Under the pieces are notes generated by a model. The model was not told where the DNA came from and made no database searches. It was given only the letters and a program-made list of their open reading frames with translations. Below are positions 35,600 to 44,807 of a stretch of DNA of 64,000 nucleotides, piece after piece. Numbering within the stretch: the first letter of the stretch is position 1; each line of letters starts with the position of its first letter. Position numbers and translations under genes: made by a program. The stretch is taken from assembly GCA_023667345.1 (NCBI GenBank), contig JAMPAF010000005.1, positions 1 through 64,000 on the forward strand, in the 5' to 3' direction. The stretch is from Clostridiales bacterium (GTDB lineage: Bacteria; Bacillota; Clostridia; Christensenellales; Borkfalkiaceae).

Positions 35600-37255
35600 A
35601 TGAAGATGACGGGCGCCGACATTTTAATAAACTGCCTTTTGGAACAAGGCGTCGACACCATTTTCGGTTACCCCGGCGGGGCGGTTTTGGATATCTATGA
35701 CGCCCTGTACCGAAACGGCAAAATTAACCACATTTTAACCGCGCACGAACAAGGGGCGGCGCACGCGGCGGACGGCTACGCGCGCGTTACCGGCAAGGTG
35801 GGCGTGTGCTTTGCGACCTCTGGACCGGGAGCTACCAACCTCGTAACGGGCATTGCCACGGCGTATATGGACAGTATTCCCGTCGTCGCGGTGACGGGCA
35901 ACGTCGGACTGAACAATCTCGGGCGGGATTCCTTTCAGGAGGTCGATATAGCGGGCATAACCATGCCTATTACCAAGCACAACTTTATCGTAAAGGACGT
36001 AACCGAGCTTGCGGACGTTATCCGCAGGGCGTTTTACATTGCAAATTCGGGGCGCAAAGGTCCCGTTCTTATCGACATTTTAAAGAACGTGCAGACGGCG
36101 GAGTACGACTACGAGCCGCAAAAGCCGTTGCCCTTAAAACAGCTTGAAACGCCCGCCGAAAAAATTAAAGCGGCGGCGGAAATTATAAACGCGAGCAAAA
36201 AGCCGCTTATAATGATAGGCGGCGGCGCGGCGGCGAGCGACGCTTCCCCCCACCTTTTAAAGCTTGCGGAAAAGCTGAACGCGCCCGCGGTTTACACGCT
36301 TATGGGCAAGGGCGTTATCCCCGATAAGGACAGGAAAAATTTGGGTATGCTTGGCATGCACGGCACGGTTGCGGCGGCTAAGGCGCTTATCGCAAGCGAC
36401 TGTCTGATTGCCCTCGGCACACGCTTTTCAGACAGAGTAGCCCTCAACCGCGAGCTGTTCGCAAACGGCAAAAAGGTCGTACACGTGGATATCGACAACG
36501 CCGAATTCAACAAGAACGTTGCCGTCGGTTTGAGCGTTTTGGCGGACGTCAGCGCGTGCGTGAAAGCCCTTCTTCCGTTAGTGGAAAAAAAGGACGAAAA
36601 CTGGCTTAACTGCGCCATATCCGCGGGGCAACCGACCGAAACCGCCGATTGCAGAGCGTACGAAATACTGCGCACGGCGGCACGCCTCGCCCCCGAAAAC
36701 AGCCCCCTTATAACCGACGTGGGGCAGCACCAGATGTGGACGGCGCAGGCGTACCCCTTAAACGCGCCTAGGTTGTTTTGCACGAGCGGCGGGCTGGGCA
36801 CAATGGGCTACGGTATGGGCGCGGCGATTGGCGCGGCGTTCGGGTCGGGCAAACCGTGCGTACTCGTCACGGGCGACGGCTGTTTCAATATGAATCTGAA
36901 CGAGCTCTCCACCGCCGTTACCGAGGGCGTGCCCCTCGTCATACTCTTAATGAACAACGGCGTTTTGGGAATGGTTCGGCAATGGCAGAAAATTTTCTAT
37001 AAGAAAAGATTTTCGCAGACCACTTTAAAGAAGAAAACCGACTACGTTAAGTTTGCCGAAAGCTTCGGCGCGAAGGGCATTTTGCTCGGCGAAAACGACG
37101 GTATTGAGGCAAAGCTTAAAGAGGCGTTCGATTACGCGACAAAAGAGTGTTCCCCCGTCGTGGTGGACTGCCGCATTTCGGGCGACGACAACGTTTTGCC
37201 CATGATAAAGCCGGGCGCGGCGTACGAAACACAGCTCAAAAAAATGGAGGACTGA
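35600..37255 (+). CDS. ilvB: Acetolactate synthase, catalytic subunit
   Basis: 551 aa. It condenses two pyruvates to acetolactate (or pyruvate with 2-ketobutyrate), the first common step of Val/Leu/Ile synthesis, using ThDP, Mg and FAD. GYPGGAVLD and the ThDP-activating glutamate in AHEQGAAHAADGYAR are at the N-terminus. The ThDP/Mg motif is GDGCFNMNLNEL near the C-terminus. The start at 35600 is set by AAGGAG (35587-35592) and the usual MKMTGADIL opening; the more upstream in-frame codon was rejected. The regulatory subunit gene follows 1 nt later. Confidence 0.97.
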   Translation: MKMTGADILINCLLEQGVDTIFGYPGGAVLDIYDALYRNGKINHILTAHEQGAAHAADGYARVTGKVGVCFATSGPGATNLVTGIATAYMDSIPVVAVTGNVGLNNLGRDSFQEVDIAGITMPITKHNFIVKDVTELADVIRRAFYIANSGRKGPVLIDILKNVQTAEYDYEPQKPLPLKQLETPAEKIKAAAEIINASKKPLIMIGGGAAASDASPHLLKLAEKLNAPAVYTLMGKGVIPDKDRKNLGMLGMHGTVAAAKALIASDCLIALGTRFSDRVALNRELFANGKKVVHVDIDNAEFNKNVAVGLSVLADVSACVKALLPLVEKKDENWLNCAISAGQPTETADCRAYEILRTAARLAPENSPLITDVGQHQMWTAQAYPLNAPRLFCTSGGLGTMGYGMGAAIGAAFGSGKPCVLVTGDGCFNMNLNELSTAVTEGVPLVILLMNNGVLGMVRQWQKIFYKKRFSQTTLKKKTDYVKFAESFGAKGILLGENDGIEAKLKEAFDYATKECSPVVVDCRISGDDNVLPMIKPGAAYETQLKKMED

Positions 37256-37256
37256 C

Positions 37257-37790
37257 ATGGACGGCGAGATTAAAAAATATACGATAGGCGCGCTTATATC
37301 CAACAAAAGCGGCGTTTTAACGCGCATTTCGGGGCTGTTTGCCCGCCGCGGCTACAACATAGAGAGCATTGCCGCCTGCGCCACGGAAGACAGCGACCTT
37401 TCGCGTATGACCATAGTTTTATCGGGCGACGAGTACACCCTCTATCAGCTTATCCGCCAGATGGACAAGTTAGAGGACGTGAAAAAGGTGGGTTGTGCAA
37501 ACGAGCTCGACTGCGTTTACCGCGAACTGCTGCTTGCCAAGGTTGCGGCGACCGCCGAGGTGCGCTCGCAGATTACGCTTATTAATGAAATTTACAAGGC
37601 GAAGGTCGTCGACCTTTCGATTGACACTATGATTTTGGAACTTACGGGCGACCCCGAAAAGTTAGACGCATACCTGAAAGTTATCGAGCCGTTCGGCATT
37701 TTGGAAATGCAGCGCACGGGCACGACGGTACTCGCCCGCGGCAAGCACACATTAAAGGACCGTGACTGCTACGGCGACCACGTGAATTAA
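37257..37790 (+). CDS. ilvN: Acetolactate synthase, regulatory subunit
   Basis: 177 aa. The ACT domain (about 7-80: GALISNKSGVLTRISGLFARRGYNIESI) binds valine and confers feedback control on IlvB. The second half is the ALS_ss_C-type domain ending ILEMQRTGTTVLARG. It begins 1 nt after the ilvB stop, as usual for this pair. A 264-bp repeat-filled gap follows before ilvD. Confidence 0.95.
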   Translation: MDGEIKKYTIGALISNKSGVLTRISGLFARRGYNIESIAACATEDSDLSRMTIVLSGDEYTLYQLIRQMDKLEDVKKVGCANELDCVYRELLLAKVAATAEVRSQITLINEIYKAKVVDLSIDTMILELTGDPEKLDAYLKVIEPFGILEMQRTGTTVLARGKHTLKDRDCYGDHVN

Positions 37791-38054
37791 TTAGGAATTA
37801 AAAATGCAGAATTAAGAATTAAGAATGTTGGTTATATTAATTAAATAATTTTAACCTTAGACTTGCTTTCCCCCTTGCGTTTAAGGGGGAAAGTACCCAA
37901 ACCGCAAGGTTTGGGGATAGAGGGATATAATTTTCACCGCATTATAATAAGGTAGAATTTGCACAACCCTCATCCGTCTTGCTACGCAAGCCACCTTCCC
38001 CCTTTATTAAGGTGGAAGGCAAGGGGTAGGGGTAATTAAATTAAGGACTGAATT
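37791..38054. repeat. Repeat-filled gap between ilvN and ilvD
   Basis: A heptad tract (37791-37828), then a mosaic of modules shared with 30474-30550 (inverted) and 34375-34440: GGGGGAAAG, ACCGCAAGGTTTGGG, ATTATAATAAGGT, TTGCACAACCCTCATCCGTC. No promoter or gene is clear. Confidence 0.65.
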
Positions 38055-39719
38055 ATGAAAAATATCTTTTCTGAAAGCGTCGATATGGCGGCACAGCGTT
38101 CGCTTCTTCGTGCGCTCGGCTGGACTGACGACGAAATCAAAAAACCCATTGTGGGCATAATCTGCGCGCAGAGCGATATTATCCCCGGACATATGCACCT
38201 CGATATGATTGCAAAAGCGGCTTCGGAAGGCGTTATCGCCGCGGGCGGCAAGCCCGTAATATTGCCCGCTATCGGCGTGTGCGACGGCATTGCGATGGGG
38301 CACGAAGGTATGCGCTACTCCCTCCCCTCGCGCGAGGTTATAGCCGACAGCTCGGAAATTCTTCTCCGCGCGCACGGCATACAGGCGGCAATATTTATCG
38401 GCAACTGCGACAAGATTATCCCCGGCATGCTCATGGCGGCGGCGAGGGTGAATATCCCTTCGGTATTCGTTTCGGGCGGTCCCATGCTCGCGGGGCGCGT
38501 GCGCGGCAAAAAGACCTCGCTTTCGACAATGTTCGAAGAGGTCGGCGCATACAACGCGGGCAAGATAGACGCGAACGAGCTTAAAGACTTCGAGTGCAAC
38601 GCGTGCCCGACGTGCGGTTCGTGCAGCGGTATGTTCACGGCTAACAGCTTAAACTGCCTGTGCGAGGCGCTCGGCATGGCGCTCCCCGGCAACGGCACTC
38701 TTCCCATGGTGTACTCGGCGCGGCTTGCGCTTGCAAAACGTGCGGGCGAGGCGGTTATGAACCTTTTAAAGAACAATATCCGCCCCCTCGACATCATGAC
38801 GCCCGAAGCGTTTAAAAACGCCGAGACGGTAGATATGGCAATCGGCGCTTCCACAAACACCGTGCTGCACCTTATAGCAATCGCGCGCGAAGCAGGGCTC
38901 AGCCGCGAACAGGTTTCTATGGACATTTTAAACGGCATTAGCGAAAAGACGCCGAATCTGTGCCGCCTTGCGCCCGCGGGCGAACACTATATTGAGGAAC
39001 TGCACGAGGCGGGCGGCATTTCCGCCGTAATGAAAGAGCTGTACGACGCGCGCCTTTTAAACGGCGACGTTTTAACCGTGAGCGGACAGCCCTTAAAAGA
39101 GGTAATCAAAAACGCGTACAACCGCGACGAAGAGATTATACGCCCCGTATCCTCCCCCTACTCGAAGCAGGGCGGGCTGACCGTTTTGAAGGGCAATCTT
39201 GCCGAGGACGGGTGCGTCGTAAAAAAATCGGCAGTCGATACGAAAATGCTTGTGCACAGCGGTCCCGCACGCTGCTTTGACAGCGAAGAAGAGGCTATGC
39301 AAGCCATTTCGGGCGGAAAAATCAAGGCGGGCGACGTCGTCGTTATCCGCTACGAGGGTCCCTTAGGCGGTCCGGGCATGCGCGAAATGCTCACCCCCAC
39401 CTCGGCAATAGTCGGCGCGGGGTTGGGCGACACCGTCGCGCTTATCACCGACGGCAGATTTTCGGGCGCGACGCGCGGCGCGGCAATAGGTCACGTCTGT
39501 CCCGAGGCGGCGGCGGGCGGACTTATAGGGCTTTTACGCGACGGCGATATCATAGATATCGACATAACCGCCTGCACCCTGAACGCGCGCCTTTCGGATA
39601 GGGAAATCGCCGAAAGAAGGGCGGATTTTAAGCCCGCGGTAAAACCCGTTTCGGGCTACCTTGCGCGGTACAGACAGCTTGTAACCTCCGCTTCCGACGG
39701 CGCGGTATTCAAAAAATAA
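38055..39719 (+). CDS. ilvD: Dihydroxy-acid dehydratase
   Basis: 554 aa. It dehydrates 2,3-dihydroxy-isovalerate or -methylvalerate to the 2-keto acids with an Fe-S cluster. Cluster cysteines are in GNCDKIIPGM and in NACPTCGSCSGMF. The motif GRFSGATRGAAIGHV lies near the C-terminus. Length is normal. The ATG has AAGGA upstream. It acts between IlvC, which is not in this window, and the aminotransferase. Confidence 0.97.
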   Translation: MKNIFSESVDMAAQRSLLRALGWTDDEIKKPIVGIICAQSDIIPGHMHLDMIAKAASEGVIAAGGKPVILPAIGVCDGIAMGHEGMRYSLPSREVIADSSEILLRAHGIQAAIFIGNCDKIIPGMLMAAARVNIPSVFVSGGPMLAGRVRGKKTSLSTMFEEVGAYNAGKIDANELKDFECNACPTCGSCSGMFTANSLNCLCEALGMALPGNGTLPMVYSARLALAKRAGEAVMNLLKNNIRPLDIMTPEAFKNAETVDMAIGASTNTVLHLIAIAREAGLSREQVSMDILNGISEKTPNLCRLAPAGEHYIEELHEAGGISAVMKELYDARLLNGDVLTVSGQPLKEVIKNAYNRDEEIIRPVSSPYSKQGGLTVLKGNLAEDGCVVKKSAVDTKMLVHSGPARCFDSEEEAMQAISGGKIKAGDVVVIRYEGPLGGPGMREMLTPTSAIVGAGLGDTVALITDGRFSGATRGAAIGHVCPEAAAGGLIGLLRDGDIIDIDITACTLNARLSDREIAERRADFKPAVKPVSGYLARYRQLVTSASDGAVFKK

Positions 39720-39757
39720 CAATAAACGCGGACTTTTTCCGCATATAGATATTACAA

Positions 39758-40552
39758 ATGAAAGAGAAATTATATATTTACAACGTCGAAACGGACGTTA
39801 ATTGCATAGAACTCAACTTAAAGAACGCGAGCGTGGAGATATGCGAGGCGGCGGACGAAAAGTTTTATATCGAGTACCCCAACGCCAAAAACATATTCGC
39901 CGCAAACAACGAAAACGGAATAATTATTCATCAGGGCAAGCAGGGAATTTTCAGTAAATCGCGTCAGATTTTTAAAATTTTCGTGCCCGCGCACACCGTT
40001 CCGTCGATAAAAATTTTCGGCAAAGACGTAGAACTTTGCGTAAAAAACGGCATTTACGGCGAGTTGTCGTTTGTCGCCGAGGACGGTAAAGCGGAGCTTT
40101 TGAACTGCGTTTTGGAGAGCGCGGAAATCGCGGGAGGCACGGTTGACGTGCACGTTGCGGACGCCACCGTTAAAAGCGGCTTTACCGTGCAGGCGGACAA
40201 GGGCGACGTGCTCGCCGAAAACACCTTTTTCAAGCGTGCCGAAGCGCGCGTCAAGCGCGGCAATATAGGCATTGTCAACGTAAACTGCAAGGACTGCGCC
40301 TTCGACACGCAAAAGGGCAATATAACCGCAAATCTTGCGGGCGACGAGAGCGGGTTCAACACCTCTCTGCTCGCGCGCGAGGGTACGGCGAACAGAGAGA
40401 GCGCCGCATCCGACGGAGCGGACGGAAGCTTCCACGCCTACACCAAAAAAGGCAATATCGTGCTTGACTTTTCAGGCGAGCCGCAAATCACCCCGAGCCT
40501 TGCGGCGACGGTAGCCGAAGAAACTTTTGAAAAAGAAAAGGAGAACGCATAG
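39758..40552 (+). CDS. Hypothetical beta-helix-like (DUF4097-type) protein inside the ilv-leu block
   Basis: 264 aa. It consists of short repeating strands ([64 protein letters not shown]), the pattern of DUF4097/DUF4098 beta-solenoid proteins. No signal peptide or TM segment is visible, although such proteins often sit near the envelope. It lies 38 bp after ilvD and 5 bp before leuC, all on the plus strand, so it should be co-transcribed with amino-acid biosynthesis genes. A functional link is unknown. Confidence 0.75.
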   Translation: MKEKLYIYNVETDVNCIELNLKNASVEICEAADEKFYIEYPNAKNIFAANNENGIIIHQGKQGIFSKSRQIFKIFVPAHTVPSIKIFGKDVELCVKNGIYGELSFVAEDGKAELLNCVLESAEIAGGTVDVHVADATVKSGFTVQADKGDVLAENTFFKRAEARVKRGNIGIVNVNCKDCAFDTQKGNITANLAGDESGFNTSLLAREGTANRESAASDGADGSFHAYTKKGNIVLDFSGEPQITPSLAATVAEETFEKEKENA

Positions 40553-40557
40553 ACGCT

Positions 40558-41811
40558 ATGGGAATGACGGCATCGCAGAAAATCCTCGCCGCCCACGCTC
40601 ACCTTACGGAGGTCAAGGCGGGGCAACTCATATCCGCCGAGCTCGATTTGGTGCTCGCAAACGACATAACCGGTCCCGTTGCCATAAAGGAATTTAAAAA
40701 GGCGGGCGCAGACAGGGTTAAATGCAGCGACAAAATCGCGCTGGTTATGGACCACTTTGCACCCAACAAGGACGTTAAGAGCGCGGAGCAGTGCAAGACT
40801 TGCCGCATATTTGCCAAAGAGCAGAATATCGAAAACTTTTTCGACGTGGGCAAAATGGGCATAGAGCACGCGCTGTTGCCAGAAAGCGGGCTCGTCGGCG
40901 CGGGCGATTTGGTGATAGGCGCTGACAGTCACACCTGCACCTACGGCGCGTTGGGCGCGTTTTCCACGGGCGTGGGTTCCACCGATATGGCGGCGGGAAT
41001 GCTTACGCAGACGTGCTGGTTCAAGGTGCCCTCCGCGATAAAATTCGTCCTTTCGGGCAAGCCCGCAAAATTTGTTACGGGCAAGGACGTTATATTACAT
41101 ATAATAGGTTTAATAGGCGTCGACGGCGCACTGTACAAGAGTATGGAATTTTGCGGTGACGGCGTTAAATACTTAAATATCGACGACCGCTTTACGATAT
41201 GCAATATGGCAATCGAGGCGGGCGCGAAGAACGGCATTTTCCCCGTCGACGAGGTTGCGCTCGACTATATGAATGGCAGATTCAATCGCCCCGTAAAAGC
41301 CTACGAAGCCGACCCCGACGCGGAGTACGACGCCGTTTACAATATAGATTTGTCGACGCTCGAACCCACCGTTTCCTTCCCCCACCTTCCCGAAAACGCA
41401 AAGACGCAGTGGGGCGAAATTGCAATCGACCAGGTGGTTATAGGCAGTTGTACGAACGGCAGAATTTCGGATATGCGGCAGGCGGCGCAGATTTTAAAGG
41501 GCAAAAAGGTGGCGGACGGCGTTCGCGCCATAATTATCCCCGCAACCCAAAGCGTTTACAGACAGTGCATAGACGAGGGACTTATCAATATTTTCCTCGA
41601 CGCGGGCGCGGTCGTCTCCACCCCCACCTGCGGACCTTGCCTCGGCGGGTATATGGGCATTTTGGCGGAGGGCGAACGGTGCGTTTCGACCACAAACCGC
41701 AACTTCGTCGGGCGCATGGGGCACGTTAAAAGCGAGGTGTACCTTGCCTCTCCCTATGTTGCGGCGGCAAGCGCGATTGCGGGCAAGCTCACCACGCCCG
41801 ACAAACTTTAA
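40558..41811 (+). CDS. leuC: 3-isopropylmalate dehydratase, large subunit
   Basis: 417 aa, the short archaeal/clostridial type of LeuC. It isomerises 2- to 3-isopropylmalate with LeuD, using a 4Fe-4S cluster. [14 protein letters not shown] opens the protein. [25 protein letters not shown] and [11 protein letters not shown] carry the cluster and substrate residues. The stop is 12 nt before leuD. Confidence 0.96.
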   Translation: MGMTASQKILAAHAHLTEVKAGQLISAELDLVLANDITGPVAIKEFKKAGADRVKCSDKIALVMDHFAPNKDVKSAEQCKTCRIFAKEQNIENFFDVGKMGIEHALLPESGLVGAGDLVIGADSHTCTYGALGAFSTGVGSTDMAAGMLTQTCWFKVPSAIKFVLSGKPAKFVTGKDVILHIIGLIGVDGALYKSMEFCGDGVKYLNIDDRFTICNMAIEAGAKNGIFPVDEVALDYMNGRFNRPVKAYEADPDAEYDAVYNIDLSTLEPTVSFPHLPENAKTQWGEIAIDQVVIGSCTNGRISDMRQAAQILKGKKVADGVRAIIIPATQSVYRQCIDEGLINIFLDAGAVVSTPTCGPCLGGYMGILAEGERCVSTTNRNFVGRMGHVKSEVYLASPYVAAASAIAGKLTTPDKL

Positions 41812-41823
41812 GAGAGGTTTAAT

Positions 41824-42309
41824 ATGGAAATCTGCGGCAAAGTTTTCAAGTACGGCAACGACGTCGACACCGACGTCATTATCCCCGCAAGGTATTTAAA
41901 CGACAGCTCGGAAAAGGCGCTCGCCTCCCACTGCATGGAGGATATCGACCCCGATTTTGTGAATAAAGTCAGCGCGGGCGACGTAATTGTTGCGGGCGAC
42001 AACTTCGGATGCGGCTCCTCGCGCGAGCACGCTCCCCTTGCAATCAAGGCGAGCGGCGTAAGCTTAGTTATCGCCAACTCGTTTGCGCGTATTTTCTACC
42101 GTAACTCGATAAATATCGGTCTGCCCATTTTGGAGTGCCCCGCAGCGGTAAAGGCTATAAGCGCGGGCGACAGGGTGAAAGCCGACCTTTCAGAGGGCGT
42201 AATATACGATTTGACAACGGGCGAAAAATTCACCGCCGAACCCTTCCCCGCGTTCATTCAGGAGATAATAAACGACGGCGGACTTTTGGTGCATTTAGCC
42301 AAGAAATAG
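41824..42309 (+). CDS. leuD: 3-isopropylmalate dehydratase, small subunit
   Basis: 161 aa, the short LeuD type that pairs with the 417-aa Leu[22 protein letters not shown] opens the swivel domain; [14 protein letters not shown] is the substrate-recognition loop. The ATG has GAGAGGT upstream. A 197-bp spacer with two heptad tracts and a CCACCTTT/GGGGGAAGG module separates it from leuB. Confidence 0.96.
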   Translation: MEICGKVFKYGNDVDTDVIIPARYLNDSSEKALASHCMEDIDPDFVNKVSAGDVIVAGDNFGCGSSREHAPLAIKASGVSLVIANSFARIFYRNSINIGLPILECPAAVKAISAGDRVKADLSEGVIYDLTTGEKFTAEPFPAFIQEIINDGGLLVHLAKK

Positions 42310-42506
42310 GCGGTTACCCCCGTAATATGGCTTATTTAATGCAGAATGCAGAATTAAGAATTCAGAATTAAATCCGACCTTTTACTTTGCTTCCACCTTT
42401 TGTATAAGGGGGAAGGCACGTTTGTGGATAAATTTATTTTAACAATCCGACTTTCATTCTACATTCTTAATTCTTAATTCTTAATTTTGTTAAGAGGTAT
42501 AATAAA

Positions 42507-43583
42507 ATGAACTACAACATTGTGGTGCTCGACGGCGACGGGATAGGTCCCGAAATATGCGCGGGCGCGATTAAAGTTTTAAACGCGGTCGGCAAAAAAT
42601 TCGCTCACACTTTCAACTTTACGCACAAGCTTATAGGCGGCTGTGCGATAGATAACTGCGGCGTTCCTCTGCCCGAGGATACTGTCGAGGCGTGCCTTAG
42701 CGCGGACAGCGTGCTTTTGGGCGCGGTGGGCGGCTACAAGTGGGACAATCTGCCCGTGGACGTCCGCCCCGAAAAGGGACTTTTGGGCATAAGAAAGGCT
42801 ATGGGGCTGTACTCGAATATCCGCCCCGCCAAGCTTTGGGCAAGCCTTGCAAACGCCTCGCCCTTAAAGCGCGAACTCGTAGAAGGCGGCGTTGAAATTA
42901 TAATCGTGCGCGAGCTTACCGGCGGCATATATTTCGGCAAGCGCGGCACAGGCGTAGACGAAAACGACGGCGAGTATGCCTGGGACACCGAAAAATACTC
43001 GGTAAAAGAGATTGAACGCATTGCGCGCATTGCGTGCGAGCTTGCCCGAAAGCGAAGCAAAAAGATTATCTCCGTCGATAAAGCCAACGTTTTGGAAAGC
43101 AGCAGGCTTTGGCGCAGAACGGTGCATGCGTATGCCGAAAAGCACTACCCCGACGTGACGGTCGAAGATATGCTCGTCGATAACACGGCAATGCAGATTG
43201 TCAAAAACCCCGCGCAGTTCGACGTCGTTGTGACCTCGAACATTTTCGGCGATATCCTCTCGGACGAGGCGGCGCAGGTCACAGGCTCTATCGGCATGCT
43301 CGCCTCCTCCTCGCTCGGCGACGGCACGCGCGGGCTGTACGAGCCCATTCACGGCTCCGCGCCCGACATTGCGGGCAAGGACGTAGCAAACCCCATAGCA
43401 ACCGTTTTGGCGGCGGCGATGATGCTGCGCGACAGCTTTTCCTTAACGCGCGAATACAACGCGATAGAGAGCGCCGTGCAGAGCGTTTTGGACGACGGCT
43501 ACCGCACCGCCGACATTATGGAAGAGGACAAAGAAAGAGTTGCGGGAAGTAAAATGTCCGACTTGATTGCGGAGCGCATATGA
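42507..43583 (+). CDS. leuB: 3-isopropylmalate dehydrogenase
   Basis: 358 aa. It oxidises and decarboxylates 3-isopropylmalate to 2-ketoisocaproate with NAD and Mg/Mn. [10 protein letters not shown] lies at the N-terminus. The substrate loop reads [16 protein letters not shown], and ELTGGIYFG and [18 protein letters not shown] motifs are present. The stop overlaps the ATG of the YggS-type gene by 4 nt. Confidence 0.97.
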   Translation: MNYNIVVLDGDGIGPEICAGAIKVLNAVGKKFAHTFNFTHKLIGGCAIDNCGVPLPEDTVEACLSADSVLLGAVGGYKWDNLPVDVRPEKGLLGIRKAMGLYSNIRPAKLWASLANASPLKRELVEGGVEIIIVRELTGGIYFGKRGTGVDENDGEYAWDTEKYSVKEIERIARIACELARKRSKKIISVDKANVLESSRLWRRTVHAYAEKHYPDVTVEDMLVDNTAMQIVKNPAQFDVVVTSNIFGDILSDEAAQVTGSIGMLASSSLGDGTRGLYEPIHGSAPDIAGKDVANPIATVLAAAMMLRDSFSLTREYNAIESAVQSVLDDGYRTADIMEEDKERVAGSKMSDLIAERI

Positions 43584-44260
43584 TTGAAGAAAACGTTGAA
43601 AAGCTCTTGAAAAGTCTGCCCGAAACCAACCCTTACGGCGAAAAGGTTACGCTTGTCGGGGCGGTGAAATTGCAGTCGTCCGAGGACATTAACCGCGCCA
43701 TATGCGGGGGTCTACGCGATATCGGCGACAATCACGTGCAGGAATTTAAGGAAAAATACGCTCTGATTGCGGGCAACCCCGTCCGACATTTTATAGGGCA
43801 TTTGCAGACCAACAAGGTCAAGTATCTGATAGGCAAAGTCGACCTCTACCACTCGCTTGACAGGTACGATTTGGCGGACGAGCTTTCAAAGCGCGGCGAA
43901 CGCGCGGGCGTCGTTTCGAACGTGCTTTTGCAGATTAACATAGGCAACGAGGAAACAAAGTCAGGGTTCGATTTATCCGAAGCGGACGAGGCATACCGCA
44001 GAATAAAGGCGATGCCCGCGCTGAAAATAAAGGGGCTTATGGCGATGTTGCCCGACTTAGACGACGAGCGGGAGCTTGCGAGGCTTGCAAAACTTATGCG
44101 CACAAAGTTTGACGAACTCAAAGCCGCCGACCCCGATATCGTGCACCTTTCGATGGGCATGAGCGGCGATTACAGACTGTGCATCGAGTGCGGCAGCAAT
44201 ATGATACGCCTCGGCACCGCAATCTTCGGGGCGGCGTGTCGCCGCAACCAAGTCCTTTAA
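43580..44260 (+). CDS. YggS/PLPBP-family pyridoxal phosphate homeostasis protein
   Basis: 226 aa, the single-domain PLP-binding TIM barrel that buffers PLP and affects amino-acid and keto-acid pools. The PLP lysine is in VGAVKLQ (canonical VAVSKTK), followed by [24 protein letters not shown] and the phosphate-binding SMGMSGDY...[13 protein letters not shown]. It is translationally coupled to leuB (ATGA overlap), which fits known effects of YggS on valine/isoleucine metabolism. It ends the ilv-leu block. Confidence 0.93.
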   Translation: MIEENVEKLLKSLPETNPYGEKVTLVGAVKLQSSEDINRAICGGLRDIGDNHVQEFKEKYALIAGNPVRHFIGHLQTNKVKYLIGKVDLYHSLDRYDLADELSKRGERAGVVSNVLLQINIGNEETKSGFDLSEADEAYRRIKAMPALKIKGLMAMLPDLDDERELARLAKLMRTKFDELKAADPDIVHLSMGMSGDYRLCIECGSNMIRLGTAIFGAACRRNQVL

Positions 44261-44381
44261 TTGCTGAATTGTAAATCGAGCCAATCACAGCAAAGCAAGG
44301 CGGCGGGTGCCCCGCGGGCAAGTGAATTCAGAATTAAGAATGCAGAATTAAGAATTAAGAATTAAGGTATATATTTAAAAA

Positions 44382-44409
44382 GCCGCGCGGCGAAAATTCG
44401 CCGCGCGGC
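44382..44409. terminator. Terminator after the ilv-leu block
   Basis: A 13-bp stem GCCGCGCGGCGAA/TTCGCCGCGCGGC with a 2-nt loop, followed on the plus strand by TTCCTTG and on the minus strand by TTTTTAAATATAT. Placed to end transcription from ilv-leu. Confidence 0.65.
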
Positions 44410-44452
44410 TTCCTTGCTTGAACGCTCGCAGTAGCGAAAACGCCCATCCGCC

Positions 44453-44605
44453 GTCATTATGAGGTTTTTGCGGCATTGCGGACTTGTTTGAAACGTTTAA
44501 GCATTTAGCCGCAAAAACCGTAATAATCTTTTTGCGCGCCTCAAAGAGATATTCTCGCGCAAAACTAACATTGCCGCAACAAACGTTATTTAAGGCGAAA
44601 TGTAA
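44453..44605. repeat. Dispersed two-hairpin repeat, copy 3
   Basis: GTCATT at 44453. Stem 1 is a perfect 12-bp pair, GGTTTTTGCGGC (44463-44474) with GCCGCAAAAACC (44508-44519). Stem 2 is TTTTGCGCG (44530-44538) with CGCGCAAAA (44556-44564). The 3' end lacks AATGAC and runs into a CCCTCATCCGTC module. Confidence 0.75.
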
Positions 44606-44728
44606 CACACCCCTCATCCGTCACCTACGGTGCCACCTTCCCCCCTTACTATGGAGGAAGGCAAGGGTGAGGAGACGTTGCTCGTCCCTTTATTAAAGTA
44701 GAAGGCACGATTTCTGATATTCATTTAT

Positions 44729-44757
44729 TTGATTTATACGGCAATGTGTGATATAAT
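44729..44757 (+). promoter_or_regulatory. SigA promoter of the SDR-EFR1 operon
   Basis: TTGATT (44729-44734), 17-nt spacer, TATAAT (44752-44757). The ribosome site AAGGAG (44793-44798) precedes the ATG at 44808. Confidence 0.8.
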
Positions 44758-44807
44758 TGTGAAGTCACAGGTTTTCATACCTTGCGCATACTAAGGAGAA
44801 TATTAAA

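Larger units (their letters stand above)
44261..44807. other. 547-bp spacer with repeats and a promoter
   Basis: Contains a heptad tract (44323-44366), a strong palindromic terminator (44382-44409), two-hairpin repeat copy 3 (44453-44605), CCCTCATCCGTC/CCACCTTCCCC modules (44606-44710) and the promoter of the SDR gene (44729-44757). No gene is supported. Confidence 0.7.
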
